Part shown: positions 1 to 6,064 of the stretch, piece after piece
Numbering within the stretch: position 1 is the stretch's first letter
Layout of the letters: each line of letters starts with the position of its first letter
Source of the DNA: Ignavibacteria bacterium
Lineage (GTDB): Bacteria; Bacteroidota; Ignavibacteria; Ignavibacteriales; Melioribacteraceae
NCBI GenBank assembly: GCA_027347545.1
Contig: DAIEQT010000031.1
Location: forward strand, 1-6,125
Length of the DNA: 6,125 nt
Reading direction: 5' to 3'
The notes under the pieces: generated by a model
What the model saw: only the letters and a program-made list of their open reading frames with translations
What the model was told of the DNA's origin: nothing
The model's database searches: none
Position numbers and translations under genes: made by a program

Positions 1-1
1 A

Positions 2-82
2 GAAATAGCAAGAAGCGGAATAGTTGCGCTCAAGCGCGGCGAGCAAATGAGAATTCAAAAAGAAAAAAATATAACAACTTAA
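2..82 (+). CDS. ilvN: Acetolactate synthase small (regulatory) subunit, C-terminal end only
   Basis: This is the last 26 codons of a gene that begins before the window, ending at TAA 80-82. The visible protein begins [15 protein letters not shown], which matches the usual end of acetolactate synthase regulatory subunits (an alpha-helix ending in a pattern like ARTGxVALxRG), followed by a short lysine-rich tail. In that family the small subunit carries ACT domains, binds valine and activates the large catalytic subunit IlvB, which makes 2-acetolactate from pyruvate. The stop lies 13 nt before the ilvC start, so co-transcription and perhaps translational coupling are likely. ilvC takes the IlvBN product as its substrate, which supports the call. 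Only the tail can be seen, so the identification rests on one short motif plus context; ACT domains and feedback residues cannot be checked. Confidence 0.8.
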   Translation, partial: EIARSGIVALKRGEQMRIQKEKNITT

Positions 83-95
83 AAGAGGTAGTGAA

Positions 96-1088
96 ATGAA
101 AGTTTATTATGAAGCGGATGCAAATCTTGATCTTCTGAAAAATAACAAAATTGCTGTACTCGGTTTCGGCAGCCAAGGACATGCGCACGCGCTTAACTTA
201 AAAGAAAGTGGAATGAATGTTTGCGTTGGTCTTCGTGCTGATTCATCTTCTGTTGAAAAAGCTAAAGCCGGTGGACTGGAAGTAAAGTCTGTTTCCGAAG
301 CTGTAAGGTTATCCAATGTGATTATGATTTTGCTGCCGGATCAAACTCAAAAATCTGTTTACGATTCTGAGATTGCACCAAATCTAAAATCCGGAGACAC
401 ACTTGCATTTGGTCACGGCTTCAATATTCATTACAAACAAATCGTTCCTCCGGCAGATGTTAACGTTATGATGATTGCGCCGAAAGGTCCGGGACATTTG
501 GTTCGCAGAACTTACGAACAAGGAAGCGGCGTTCCATGCTTGATTGCGGTTGAACAAGATCCAAGCGGCAACACAAAAGATTTAGCACTTGCTTGGGCAA
601 AAGGAATTGGCGGCGCCCGCTCCGGTGTTATTGAGACAAACTTTAAGAATGAAACTGAAACAGATTTGTTTGGCGAGCAAGCAGTTCTTTGCGGCGGCTC
701 AGCGGAATTAATCAAAGCTGGATTCGAAACGCTTGTTGAAGCTGGTTATCCGGCGGAACTCTCTTACTTCGAATGTATGCACGAAATGAAATTGATTGTT
801 GATCTCTACTACGAAGGAGGTCTTTCCCGCATGAATTATTCTGTGAGCGATACTGCTGAATACGGCGGAATGACTCGCGGACCAAGAGTGATTACATCTG
901 AAACGAAAAAAGAAATGAAAAAAATTTTAGAAGAAGTACAAAGCGGTCAGTTTGCAAAAGAGTTTATTGAAGAATACAATTCCGGCGCGGCTAAGTTTAA
1001 TCAGCTTAGAAAAGATAACAGAGAACATGGAATTGAAGTTGTAGGTGCAAAGTTGCGCAGCATGATGAGCTGGCTGGTAAAAAAATAA
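96..1088 (+). CDS. ilvC: Ketol-acid reductoisomerase (class I, short form)
   Basis: IlvC catalyses the Mg2+-dependent alkyl shift and NAD(P)H reduction of 2-acetolactate or 2-aceto-2-hydroxybutyrate, the second common step to valine, leucine and isoleucine; it is cytosolic. The 330-residue length fits class I enzymes. The N-terminal Rossmann domain shows GFGSQG at 23-28. The C-terminal knotted helical domain carries the full metal/substrate set at the canonical numbering: H107 in GHGFNIH, K130 in PKGPGH, D190 and E194 in ETDLFGEQ, E226 and E230 in FECMHE, and S251. The cofactor loop after beta-2 reads R47-A-D-S-S-S52; serines 50 and 52 are those expected to hold the NADPH 2'-phosphate, but D49 replaces the usual glycine. 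The start is supported by AAGAGG at 83-88, 7 nt before ATG. It lies 13 nt after ilvN and 95 nt before leuB. Identification is secure; cofactor preference is inferred. Confidence 0.98.
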   Translation: MKVYYEADANLDLLKNNKIAVLGFGSQGHAHALNLKESGMNVCVGLRADSSSVEKAKAGGLEVKSVSEAVRLSNVIMILLPDQTQKSVYDSEIAPNLKSGDTLAFGHGFNIHYKQIVPPADVNVMMIAPKGPGHLVRRTYEQGSGVPCLIAVEQDPSGNTKDLALAWAKGIGGARSGVIETNFKNETETDLFGEQAVLCGGSAELIKAGFETLVEAGYPAELSYFECMHEMKLIVDLYYEGGLSRMNYSVSDTAEYGGMTRGPRVITSETKKEMKKILEEVQSGQFAKEFIEEYNSGAAKFNQLRKDNREHGIEVVGAKLRSMMSWLVKK

Positions 1089-1118
1089 TTGAGAATTGAG
1101 AATGCAGAATTGAGAATT
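1088..1118. repeat. 7-nt tandem repeat (ATTGAGA) x4 after ilvC
   Basis: Four head-to-tail 7-nt units start at 1088, 1095, 1102 and 1109. Three are exactly ATTGAGA and the third is ATGCAGA (two changes); a partial ATT follows. The array begins on the last base of the ilvC stop codon. It forms no strong hairpin and encodes nothing. I recall similar ATTGAGA runs as common intergenic sequence in Bacteroidota-like genomes, but this is from memory only. Confidence 0.8.
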
Positions 1119-1123
1119 ATTTA

Positions 1124-1160
1124 ATCTGTTTTTATCAGTTAAATCAGTTTAATCTGCGTT
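1124..1160. repeat. Degenerate 9-nt tandem repeat (ATCWGTTTA-like) before leuB
   Basis: Four related units lie in tandem: ATCTGTTTTT (1124-1133, 10 nt), ATCAGTTAA (1134-1142), ATCAGTTTA (1143-1151) and ATCTGCGTT (1152-1160). Their ATC(T/A)G core recurs every 9-10 nt. The array fills most of the rest of the ilvC-leuB spacer and stops before the leuB ribosome binding site GGAG at 1175-1178. The unit differs in length and sequence from the ATTGAGA array just upstream, so they are two separate repeats side by side. No regulatory role is evident. Confidence 0.7.
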
Positions 1161-1183
1161 CCATTAGGTTATATGGAGAAGAA

Positions 1184-2278
1184 ATGTTTAAGATAGCTTT
1201 ACTTCCCGGTGATGGAATTGGAGTTGAAGTTGCAGCTTCGGCTGTGCAAGTAATTAAAACTGTTGCAGAACATTTCAACACCGAAGTTGTATTTAAGGAA
1301 TGTTTAATTGGCGGTTGTTCTTACGATGCATATGGAACACCATTGACTGATGAAACAATTCAGACTTGCTATGATTCAGATGCTGTTTTTCTTGGCGCCG
1401 TTGGCGGATACAAATGGGAAGCGCTCCCACACAATTTGAAACCGGAAGCAGCATTATTAAAGCTCCGTAAATCTTTGGGATTGTACACGAATATCCGTCC
1501 GGCAAAAATTTATAAACCTCTTGTTGATTCATCTTCATTAAAGAAGGAAGTTCTCGATGGTGTTGACTTCGTTGTCTTCCGCGAATTAACCGGCGGAATT
1601 TATTTTGGCGAGCCGCGCGGTTTTGATGCTGAACGTGGATTCAACACAATGGTTTATTCAAAAGAAGAAGTTGAGCGCATTGCAAGAATGGCGTTCAAAG
1701 TTGCCCGCGAGAGAAAAAACAAAGTTACTTCTGTTGATAAAGCAAATGTTCTGGAGGTTTCACAATTCTGGCGTAACGTTGTTCACGAAGTTCATAAAGA
1801 ATTTGCTGATGTAGAATTGAATGACATGTATGTAGATAACTGCGCAATGCAGATCGTACGCAATCCAAAACAATTTGATGTAATTCTCACTTCAAATTTA
1901 TTTGGTGATATTCTTAGCGACATAGCCGGAATGATAACCGGAAGTTTGGGCATGCTGCCATCTGCAAGTCTAGGAAGCAAGTATGCGTTGTATGAACCTG
2001 TTCATGGAAGTGCGCCGGATATTGCCGGACAAAATAAAGCTAATCCTCTTGCAACAATCTCTTCCGTTGCGATGATGTTCACTTATTCATTCGAAATGAA
2101 AAAAGCCGGCGACTTGATCGAAGAAGCTATCAACAAAACTTTAGATGATGGTTACCGCACCGGTGATATAATGAGTGAAGGTTACAAGTTGGTTCCGACT
2201 GATAAAATGACTGAACGTGTAATAGAGAATTTCAAAGAGATTTATCACAAGCAAGGTTTAGGTGTATTTACACTTTAA
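1184..2278 (+). CDS. leuB: 3-isopropylmalate dehydrogenase
   Basis: LeuB oxidises (2R,3S)-3-isopropylmalate with NAD+ to 2-isopropyl-3-oxosuccinate, which decarboxylates to 2-ketoisocaproate, the third leucine-specific step. The 364-residue length is normal for a homodimeric cytosolic LeuB. The N-terminus has LLPGDGIGVEV. Substrate-binding arginines R95 and R105 sit in LRKSLGLYTNIRP, and R133 is in VFRELTGG. Catalytic Y140 (GGIYFGEPRG), K186 (SVDKANVLE) and metal-binding D218, D242 and D246 (NLFGDILSDIAG) match the Thermus enzyme offset by one residue. The cofactor site GSAPDIAGQNKANP carries D279, the acidic residue that selects NAD+ over NADP+ in this family. The LRKSLGLYTNIRP region indicates isopropylmalate rather than isocitrate or tartrate as substrate. 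The start has GGAG at 1175-1178, 5 nt upstream of ATG. It precedes leuA by 110 nt. Confidence 0.97.
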   Translation: MFKIALLPGDGIGVEVAASAVQVIKTVAEHFNTEVVFKECLIGGCSYDAYGTPLTDETIQTCYDSDAVFLGAVGGYKWEALPHNLKPEAALLKLRKSLGLYTNIRPAKIYKPLVDSSSLKKEVLDGVDFVVFRELTGGIYFGEPRGFDAERGFNTMVYSKEEVERIARMAFKVARERKNKVTSVDKANVLEVSQFWRNVVHEVHKEFADVELNDMYVDNCAMQIVRNPKQFDVILTSNLFGDILSDIAGMITGSLGMLPSASLGSKYALYEPVHGSAPDIAGQNKANPLATISSVAMMFTYSFEMKKAGDLIEEAINKTLDDGYRTGDIMSEGYKLVPTDKMTERVIENFKEIYHKQGLGVFTL

Positions 2279-2292
2279 ACTCGCTCCAACGC

Positions 2293-2311
2293 CTTCGCCT
2301 AAACGGAGAAG
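2293..2311 (+). other. Small stem-loop in leuB-leuA spacer
   Basis: CTTCGCC (2293-2299) can pair with GGAGAAG (2305-2311) at six of seven positions around a TAAAC loop. It lies 14 nt after the leuB stop. No T-run follows, so it does not look like an intrinsic terminator; it may be a fragment of a dispersed palindromic repeat or a 3'-end RNA-stabilising hairpin. Confidence 0.45.
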
Positions 2312-2319
2312 ACATTGAA

Positions 2320-2347
2320 AAATCCCTCTTCACAAAAAGAGGAATTT
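2320..2347 (+). other. AT-flanked stem-loop in leuB-leuA spacer
   Basis: AAATCCCTCTT (2320-2330) and AAGAGGAATTT (2337-2347) pair at 10 of 11 positions (C2324/A2343 is the mismatch) around the 6-nt loop CACAAA. The stem ends in AAAT/ATTT and is followed by GAGTGAGC, not a T-run, so it is not a classical terminator. It resembles in layout the larger C-rich/G-rich hairpin in the leuC-leuD spacer. The leuA ribosome binding site lies 33 nt downstream and remains unpaired. Confidence 0.55.
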
Positions 2348-2388
2348 GAGTGAGCAAATAATTAGCAATCTAAATTAATGAGGAAGCT

Positions 2389-3963
2389 ATGAGCGAAAAA
2401 ATTATCATCTTCGACACAACATTGAGAGACGGCGAACAATCGCCCGGCGCATCGTTAAATGTTTATGAGAAACTAGAAATCGCTCGTCAGCTGGCAAAAC
2501 TAAAAGTTGATGTTATAGAAGCTGGATTCCCGGTTTCCTCACCGGCGCAGTTTGAAGCTGTAAAAAGAATTGCCGATGAATCGGAAGTAATTATCGCCGG
2601 GCTTTCTCGCGCTAAAGAAATTGATATTAAAACCGCCTACGATGCATTGAGAAACGCAAAGCATCCGCGCATTCATACTTTTAGCAGTACATCAGATTAT
2701 CATATACTAGGGAAGTTTGGTGATAGCAAATACGGCGCGACTTTAGAAGAGAAAAGGAAAACAGTTTTGAAGATGTTTTACGATGCGGTCGCTTACGCAA
2801 AAACTTTTTGTGATGATATTGAATTCTCTGCCGAAGATGCCGGAAGAACTGACATTGGTTATTTAGCCGATATAATTGAAACCGCGATTGAAGCCGGCGC
2901 GACAACTGTTAACATTCCCGATACAACCGGTTATACTTTCCCTTCTGAATACGGCGCAAAGATTGCAGAATTAAAACGCAGAGTAAAAAATATTGATAAG
3001 GCAATCATCAGCGTACACTGTCACAACGATCTTGGTCTAGCAGTTGCTAATTCAATTGCAGCACTTAATAACGGCGCACGCCAGGTTGAATGTACAATCA
3101 ACGGAATAGGCGAGCGAGCTGGAAATGCCTCGATGGAAGAAATTGCTATGGCGTTAAAAGTCCGCAAAGACATTTGTGATTTCTACACCGGATTAAATCA
3201 CTCGGAAATTTATAACACCAGCAGAATGGTTTCGGGATTTACCGGAATTGTAGTTCAGCCAAACAAAGCTATCGTTGGCGAAAACGCATTCGCTCACGAA
3301 AGCGGAATTCATCAAGATGGAATGTTGAAGAACCGCGAGACTTATGAAATCATGACGCCGGAAACTGTTGGAGTTAACAAAACTAAAATTGTTTTGGGAA
3401 GACACAGCGGAAGGCACGGATTGAAATCCAGATTAATTGAACTTGGTTATCATCCAAGTGAAGATGAATTAGGAAAAGCATACGAAGCGTTTCTTGAAAT
3501 CGCTGATAAGAAGAAAGAAGTGTTTGATGATGATTTGCGCGTGTTGATGGGTGATGAAATTTATAAAGAAGAAGAATTGTACGAATTGAAATACATGCAT
3601 GTAAACGCCGGCACCGGAACGATTCCAACTGCCACAGTTCAAATTGTTTCGGAAGATAAAATTGTTCAAGAATCTTCGCCGGGGGATGGACCGGTTGACG
3701 CAGTATTCAATGCAATAGAACGTGCGCTTGGTATTAAGCCGACTGTTGAATCATATAACGTGCGCTCGGTTACTTCCGGCAGACAAGCACTCGGCGAAGC
3801 AATTGTTAGAATCCGCGAAGGAGAAAACTCTTTTAACGGAAGAGGAACATCAACAGATATTATTGAAGCAAGCGCAAAAGCATATTTGCAAGCTATAAAT
3901 CACTATCTGGTTTTTAACGAAATCAAACTTGAAGTTTTTGAAAAAGAAGAAATGGCTAAATAG
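2389..3963 (+). CDS. leuA: 2-isopropylmalate synthase with C-terminal leucine-sensing domain
   Basis: LeuA condenses acetyl-CoA with 2-ketoisovalerate, the committed step to leucine. The 524-residue protein has an N-terminal TIM barrel with FDTTLRDGEQSPG at 8-20 (R13, D14 catalytic/metal), EAGFPVSSPAQF, the metal motif HCHND (H210, H212), and GERAGNA with N246. HESGIHQDG at 303-311 is typical of LeuA. The C-terminal allosteric/dimer domain spans about 395-515, with AGTGT at 407-411, GDGPVDAVFNAI from 432 and GRGTSTDIIEASAKAY from 484; in this family it binds leucine for feedback inhibition, so control is expected. Citramalate synthase or homocitrate synthase are less likely given the leuB/leuCD neighbours. 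The stretch after SDYH (about 106-116, ILGKFGDSKYG) looks about nine residues longer than E. coli LeuA as I remember it. GAGG at 2380-2383 precedes ATG by 5 nt; leuC begins 13 nt after the TAG. Confidence 0.96.
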   Translation: MSEKIIIFDTTLRDGEQSPGASLNVYEKLEIARQLAKLKVDVIEAGFPVSSPAQFEAVKRIADESEVIIAGLSRAKEIDIKTAYDALRNAKHPRIHTFSSTSDYHILGKFGDSKYGATLEEKRKTVLKMFYDAVAYAKTFCDDIEFSAEDAGRTDIGYLADIIETAIEAGATTVNIPDTTGYTFPSEYGAKIAELKRRVKNIDKAIISVHCHNDLGLAVANSIAALNNGARQVECTINGIGERAGNASMEEIAMALKVRKDICDFYTGLNHSEIYNTSRMVSGFTGIVVQPNKAIVGENAFAHESGIHQDGMLKNRETYEIMTPETVGVNKTKIVLGRHSGRHGLKSRLIELGYHPSEDELGKAYEAFLEIADKKKEVFDDDLRVLMGDEIYKEEELYELKYMHVNAGTGTIPTATVQIVSEDKIVQESSPGDGPVDAVFNAIERALGIKPTVESYNVRSVTSGRQALGEAIVRIREGENSFNGRGTSTDIIEASAKAYLQAINHYLVFNEIKLEVFEKEEMAK

Positions 3964-3965
3964 TA

Positions 3966-3970
3966 AAGGA
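3966..3970 (+). promoter_or_regulatory. leuC ribosome binding site, which fixes the leuC start
   Basis: AAGGA lies 6 nt before ATG 3977. An in-frame upstream ATG at 3929 would overlap the 3' end of leuA, has no comparable binding site, and would add 16 lysine-rich residues foreign to LeuC. A second ATG at 3983 would be 12 nt from the site, further than the spacing used by the neighbouring genes. Confidence 0.8.
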
Positions 3971-3976
3971 AGAATT

Positions 3977-5272
3977 ATGGGAATGACAATAACAGAAAAA
4001 ATTTTAGCTAAAGCCGCAAAACGCACCAGTGTAATTCCTGGAGAAAGCGTTTGGCTTGATGTTGATGTGTTAATGACGCACGATGTTTGTGGTCCGCCAA
4101 CAATTGCGATTTGGAAAAGGGAATTTGGTGAACAAGCTAAAGTATGGGATAAACAAAAACTTGTGATCTTTCCGGATCATTACATCTTCACAAAAAATGT
4201 TCATGCAAATCGTAATGTAGATATACTTCGTCAGTTTGCTGCCGAGTATGATCTTCCAAATTATTATGATGTTGGAACCGAACGCTACAAAGGCGTTTGC
4301 CACATCGCACTTGCAGAAGAAGGTTACAACGTTCCCGGTACGGTTTTGTTTGGAACAGATTCTCATACATGCACAAGCGGCGCGTTTGGAATGTTCTCAA
4401 CCGGAGTTGGTAATACTGATGCGGCTTTTATTCTTGGGACTGGAAAAATTTGGGAGAAGATTCCTGAGTCAATCAAATTTACTTTTAACGGAAAGATGCC
4501 GGAGTATCTAACTGCAAAAGATTTGATTTTGCAAATTCTTGGTGATATTACAACAGACGGTGCAACTTACCGCGCAATGGAATTCGATGGCGAAGGAATT
4601 TCCGGAATGAGTATGCTGGAAAGAATGACGCTTACGAATATGGCTATTGAAGGCGGCGGTATGAATGGAATTATTGCCGTAGATGACATTACGAGAAATT
4701 ATCTAAAAGAAATTGGTGTAACTCAATTTGAAGAGTTTACAAGTGATACCGATGCGGTTTATCATTCCAAATATTCTTACGATGTAACTAAACTTGAACC
4801 GACTGTTGCAAAACCGCACAGTCCTGATAACCGCGCGACTGTTAGAGAAGTAGAAGGGACAAAAATTACTAAAGCGTATGTTGGTTCCTGCACCGGCGGA
4901 AAGATTACAGATTTTCGACACGCCGCTAAATTATTGCTCGGACAAAAAGTGAAAGTAACAACATTCATCGTTCCGGCAAGCACACAAGTTGCAAAGCAAT
5001 TGGAAGAAGAAACAATCAGTGGAATTTCACTTAAAGATATTTTTGTGAATGCCGGATGTACAATTGCTGAATCATCTTGCGCTGCTTGTTTGGGCGGACC
5101 ATCTGATACAATTGGCAGAAGCAGTGATGGCGATGTTGTTATTTCTACAACTAACAGAAACTTCCCCGGAAGAATGGGCAGTAAAGCATCTCAAGTTTTT
5201 TTGGCTTCTCCTTTAACGGTTGCCGCAAGTGCAATTACCGGAGAGATAACAGATCCAAGAAAATTTTTATAA
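3977..5272 (+). CDS. leuC: 3-isopropylmalate dehydratase large subunit (aconitase family)
   Basis: LeuC with LeuD isomerises 2-isopropylmalate to 3-isopropylmalate using a [4Fe-4S] cluster, in the cytosol. From ATG 3977 the protein has 431 residues, shorter than the roughly 466 of the enterobacterial type. Cluster ligands are C305 in VGSCTGG and C368/C371 in SSCAACLGG. GTDSHTCTSGAFG at 126-138 is the conserved active-site segment. The early segment DHYIFTKNVHANRNVDILR resembles the LeuC branch I associate with cyanobacteria and related groups more than the enterobacterial one. The family also includes homoaconitate and citraconate hydratases; the adjacent leuD, leuA and leuB make isopropylmalate the natural substrate, and the HLVY loop in LeuD agrees. 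The longer reading from ATG 3929 is rejected because its extra residues are an out-of-frame reading of leuA. The gap of 13 nt to leuA suggests coupled expression. Confidence 0.95.
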   Translation: MGMTITEKILAKAAKRTSVIPGESVWLDVDVLMTHDVCGPPTIAIWKREFGEQAKVWDKQKLVIFPDHYIFTKNVHANRNVDILRQFAAEYDLPNYYDVGTERYKGVCHIALAEEGYNVPGTVLFGTDSHTCTSGAFGMFSTGVGNTDAAFILGTGKIWEKIPESIKFTFNGKMPEYLTAKDLILQILGDITTDGATYRAMEFDGEGISGMSMLERMTLTNMAIEGGGMNGIIAVDDITRNYLKEIGVTQFEEFTSDTDAVYHSKYSYDVTKLEPTVAKPHSPDNRATVREVEGTKITKAYVGSCTGGKITDFRHAAKLLLGQKVKVTTFIVPASTQVAKQLEEETISGISLKDIFVNAGCTIAESSCAACLGGPSDTIGRSSDGDVVISTTNRNFPGRMGSKASQVFLASPLTVAASAITGEITDPRKFL

Positions 5273-5318
5273 AAAGCCTCCTCCTAAATCCTCCTCCAAA
5301 GGAGGAGGACTTTTAAAA
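5272..5318 (+). repeat. CCTCCTCC/GGAGGAGG hairpin with two alternative pairings between leuC and leuD
   Basis: CCTCCTCC occurs twice (5277-5284 and 5290-5297), followed by one GGAGGAGG (5301-5308). The near copy gives a perfect 9-bp stem (5289-5297 with 5301-5309) around an AAA loop. The far copy gives a 13-bp stem, AAAAG plus CCTCCTCC (5272-5284) with GGAGGAGG plus CTTTT (5301-5314), with A5309 bulged. CTTTTAAAA follows, so it has a weak terminator look, yet it sits between two subunits of one enzyme. The real leuD binding site AAGGA (5320-5324) lies outside the structure. It resembles C-rich/G-rich intergenic palindromes I recall from Bacteroidota-type genomes. Confidence 0.75.
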
Positions 5319-5331
5319 CAAGGAACGAAAT

Positions 5332-5889
5332 ATGGAAAATGTAATAACAGGCAAAGCATACGTACTTGGTGATAACATAGATACAGATCAAATTATTCCG
5401 GCTGAACACTTAGTTTACAGCACGAGCGATCCGGAAGAATTAAAAAAGTATGGACACTTTGCGCTTTCGAGTGTGCCGGTTGAAAAAGCGGGATTGCCGC
5501 AAGGTAAAACCCCGTTTATCGTTGGAGAAAATTATCAATCGGAATACAAAGTTGTTATTGGCGGTTCAAATTTTGGATGCGGTTCTTCGCGCGAACATGC
5601 ACCGCTTGCATTACAAGTTGCCGGAGTGAAAGCAATCATAGCTGAATCATACGCCCGCATTTTTTACCGTAATTCTGTTGATGGTGGTTTCTTAATCCCG
5701 TTTGAAGGAAACGAAAAACTGAACGACAAAATTAAAACCGGCGATGAAGTTGAAGTTGATTTAGCCTCAAACACAATAAAGAATTTATCAAGCGGAAAAG
5801 AATATCAACTACGTCCGCTTGGAAGTGTTTACGATATAGTAAACAGCGGCGGCTTGTTTAATTACGCCCGCGAAAATAAAAGGATTTAA
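5332..5889 (+). CDS. leuD: 3-isopropylmalate dehydratase small subunit
   Basis: LeuD is the swivel-domain partner of LeuC; together they form the isopropylmalate isomerase active site at the subunit interface. The 185-residue protein starts with the family signature GDNIDTDQIIPAEHL (13-27), and GGSNFGCGSSREHAP at 77-91 is the diagnostic substrate-binding loop. ESYARIFYRNSVDGG at 105-119 follows, then a beta-rich tail ending in YARENKRI. The specificity loop reads HLVY at 26-29; related isopropylmalate isomerases carry YLVY or YLVM here, whereas methanogen homoaconitases carry YLRT, so isopropylmalate is favoured. Length lies between the short archaeal form and the roughly 200-residue enterobacterial one. 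AAGGA at 5320-5324 is 7 nt before ATG. It follows leuC by 59 nt across a hairpin repeat and is the last gene of the run; the next 175 nt on this strand hold no gene. Confidence 0.96.
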   Translation: MENVITGKAYVLGDNIDTDQIIPAEHLVYSTSDPEELKKYGHFALSSVPVEKAGLPQGKTPFIVGENYQSEYKVVIGGSNFGCGSSREHAPLALQVAGVKAIIAESYARIFYRNSVDGGFLIPFEGNEKLNDKIKTGDEVEVDLASNTIKNLSSGKEYQLRPLGSVYDIVNSGGLFNYARENKRI

Positions 5890-5935
5890 CAGTAAGTAAC
5901 TGAAATAACGCGCGAATTGGATTTTAGGAATTAGT

Positions 5936-6055
5936 CTTAGTGAAACTTGGTGACTTAGTGCCTTTGTGGCTTGATTTTTTTTTGCCACCAAGTCACGAAC
6001 CTGCCCGCCATGTAGAATATACTTTGGCAGGCGGGGACACTAAGAAATCACAAAG
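5936..6055. repeat. Composite inverted repeat of CACNAAG units around a T9 tract, downstream of leuD
   Basis: Left arm: four CTTNGTG units at 5936, 5946, 5954 and 5962. Right arm: CACCAAG at 5986, CACGAAC at 5994, CACTAAG at 6038 and CACAAAG at 6049. Both arms begin at the centre with GCCAC and use 8-nt steps with a longer last step (10 or 11 nt). Between the arms lies TTGA followed by nine T. GTGGC (5966-5970) pairs with GCCAC (5984-5988), and pairing continues with two mismatches out to 5958/5996. The T-run is in the loop, not after the stem, so this is not a standard terminator. The right arm is interrupted by the hairpin element listed separately. Confidence 0.8.
6000..6035. repeat. 36-nt GC-rich palindrome nested in the CACNAAG array
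   Basis: Positions 6000-6010 (CCTGCCCGCCA) pair with 6025-6035 (TGGCAGGCGGG): nine Watson-Crick pairs, one T-G pair and one C/A mismatch, around a 14-nt AT-rich loop. Removing these 36 nt joins CACGAA to G6036 and recreates a perfect CACGAAG unit, 8 nt from the next CACTAAG. This suggests a discrete insertion or miniature REP/MITE-like element. It is much more GC-rich than its surroundings, has no coding capacity and no obvious target duplication. Confidence 0.65.
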
Positions 6056-6064
6056 TGCGTAACT

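Noticed and set aside
1089..1183. Leucine attenuator or T-box leader before leuB
   Set aside because: No leucine-codon-rich leader peptide, no T-box consensus and no terminator stem; the sequence is explained by short tandem repeats.
3929..3976. Upstream in-frame start for leuC, overlapping the end of leuA
   Set aside because: The added 16 residues are lysine-rich out-of-frame leuA sequence, and the ribosome binding site at 3966-3970 fits ATG 3977.
4070..4366. 98-codon antisense open frame inside leuC
   Set aside because: It is a shadow of a strongly conserved coding frame, with no recognisable protein features.
5809..5991. 60-codon open frame on the - strand over the leuD end and the repeat
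   Set aside because: Its start lies in the T9/CACNAAG repeat and its body is antisense to leuD; no binding site or family resemblance.
5958..5996. Intrinsic terminator for the leu operon
   Set aside because: The T9 tract is in the loop instead of after the stem, and no T-run follows on either strand, so a standard Rho-independent terminator is not supported.
5936..6059. CRISPR-like array
   Set aside because: Units are 7 nt with 8-11 nt steps and in opposite orientations, with no spacers of uniform length and no cas genes.
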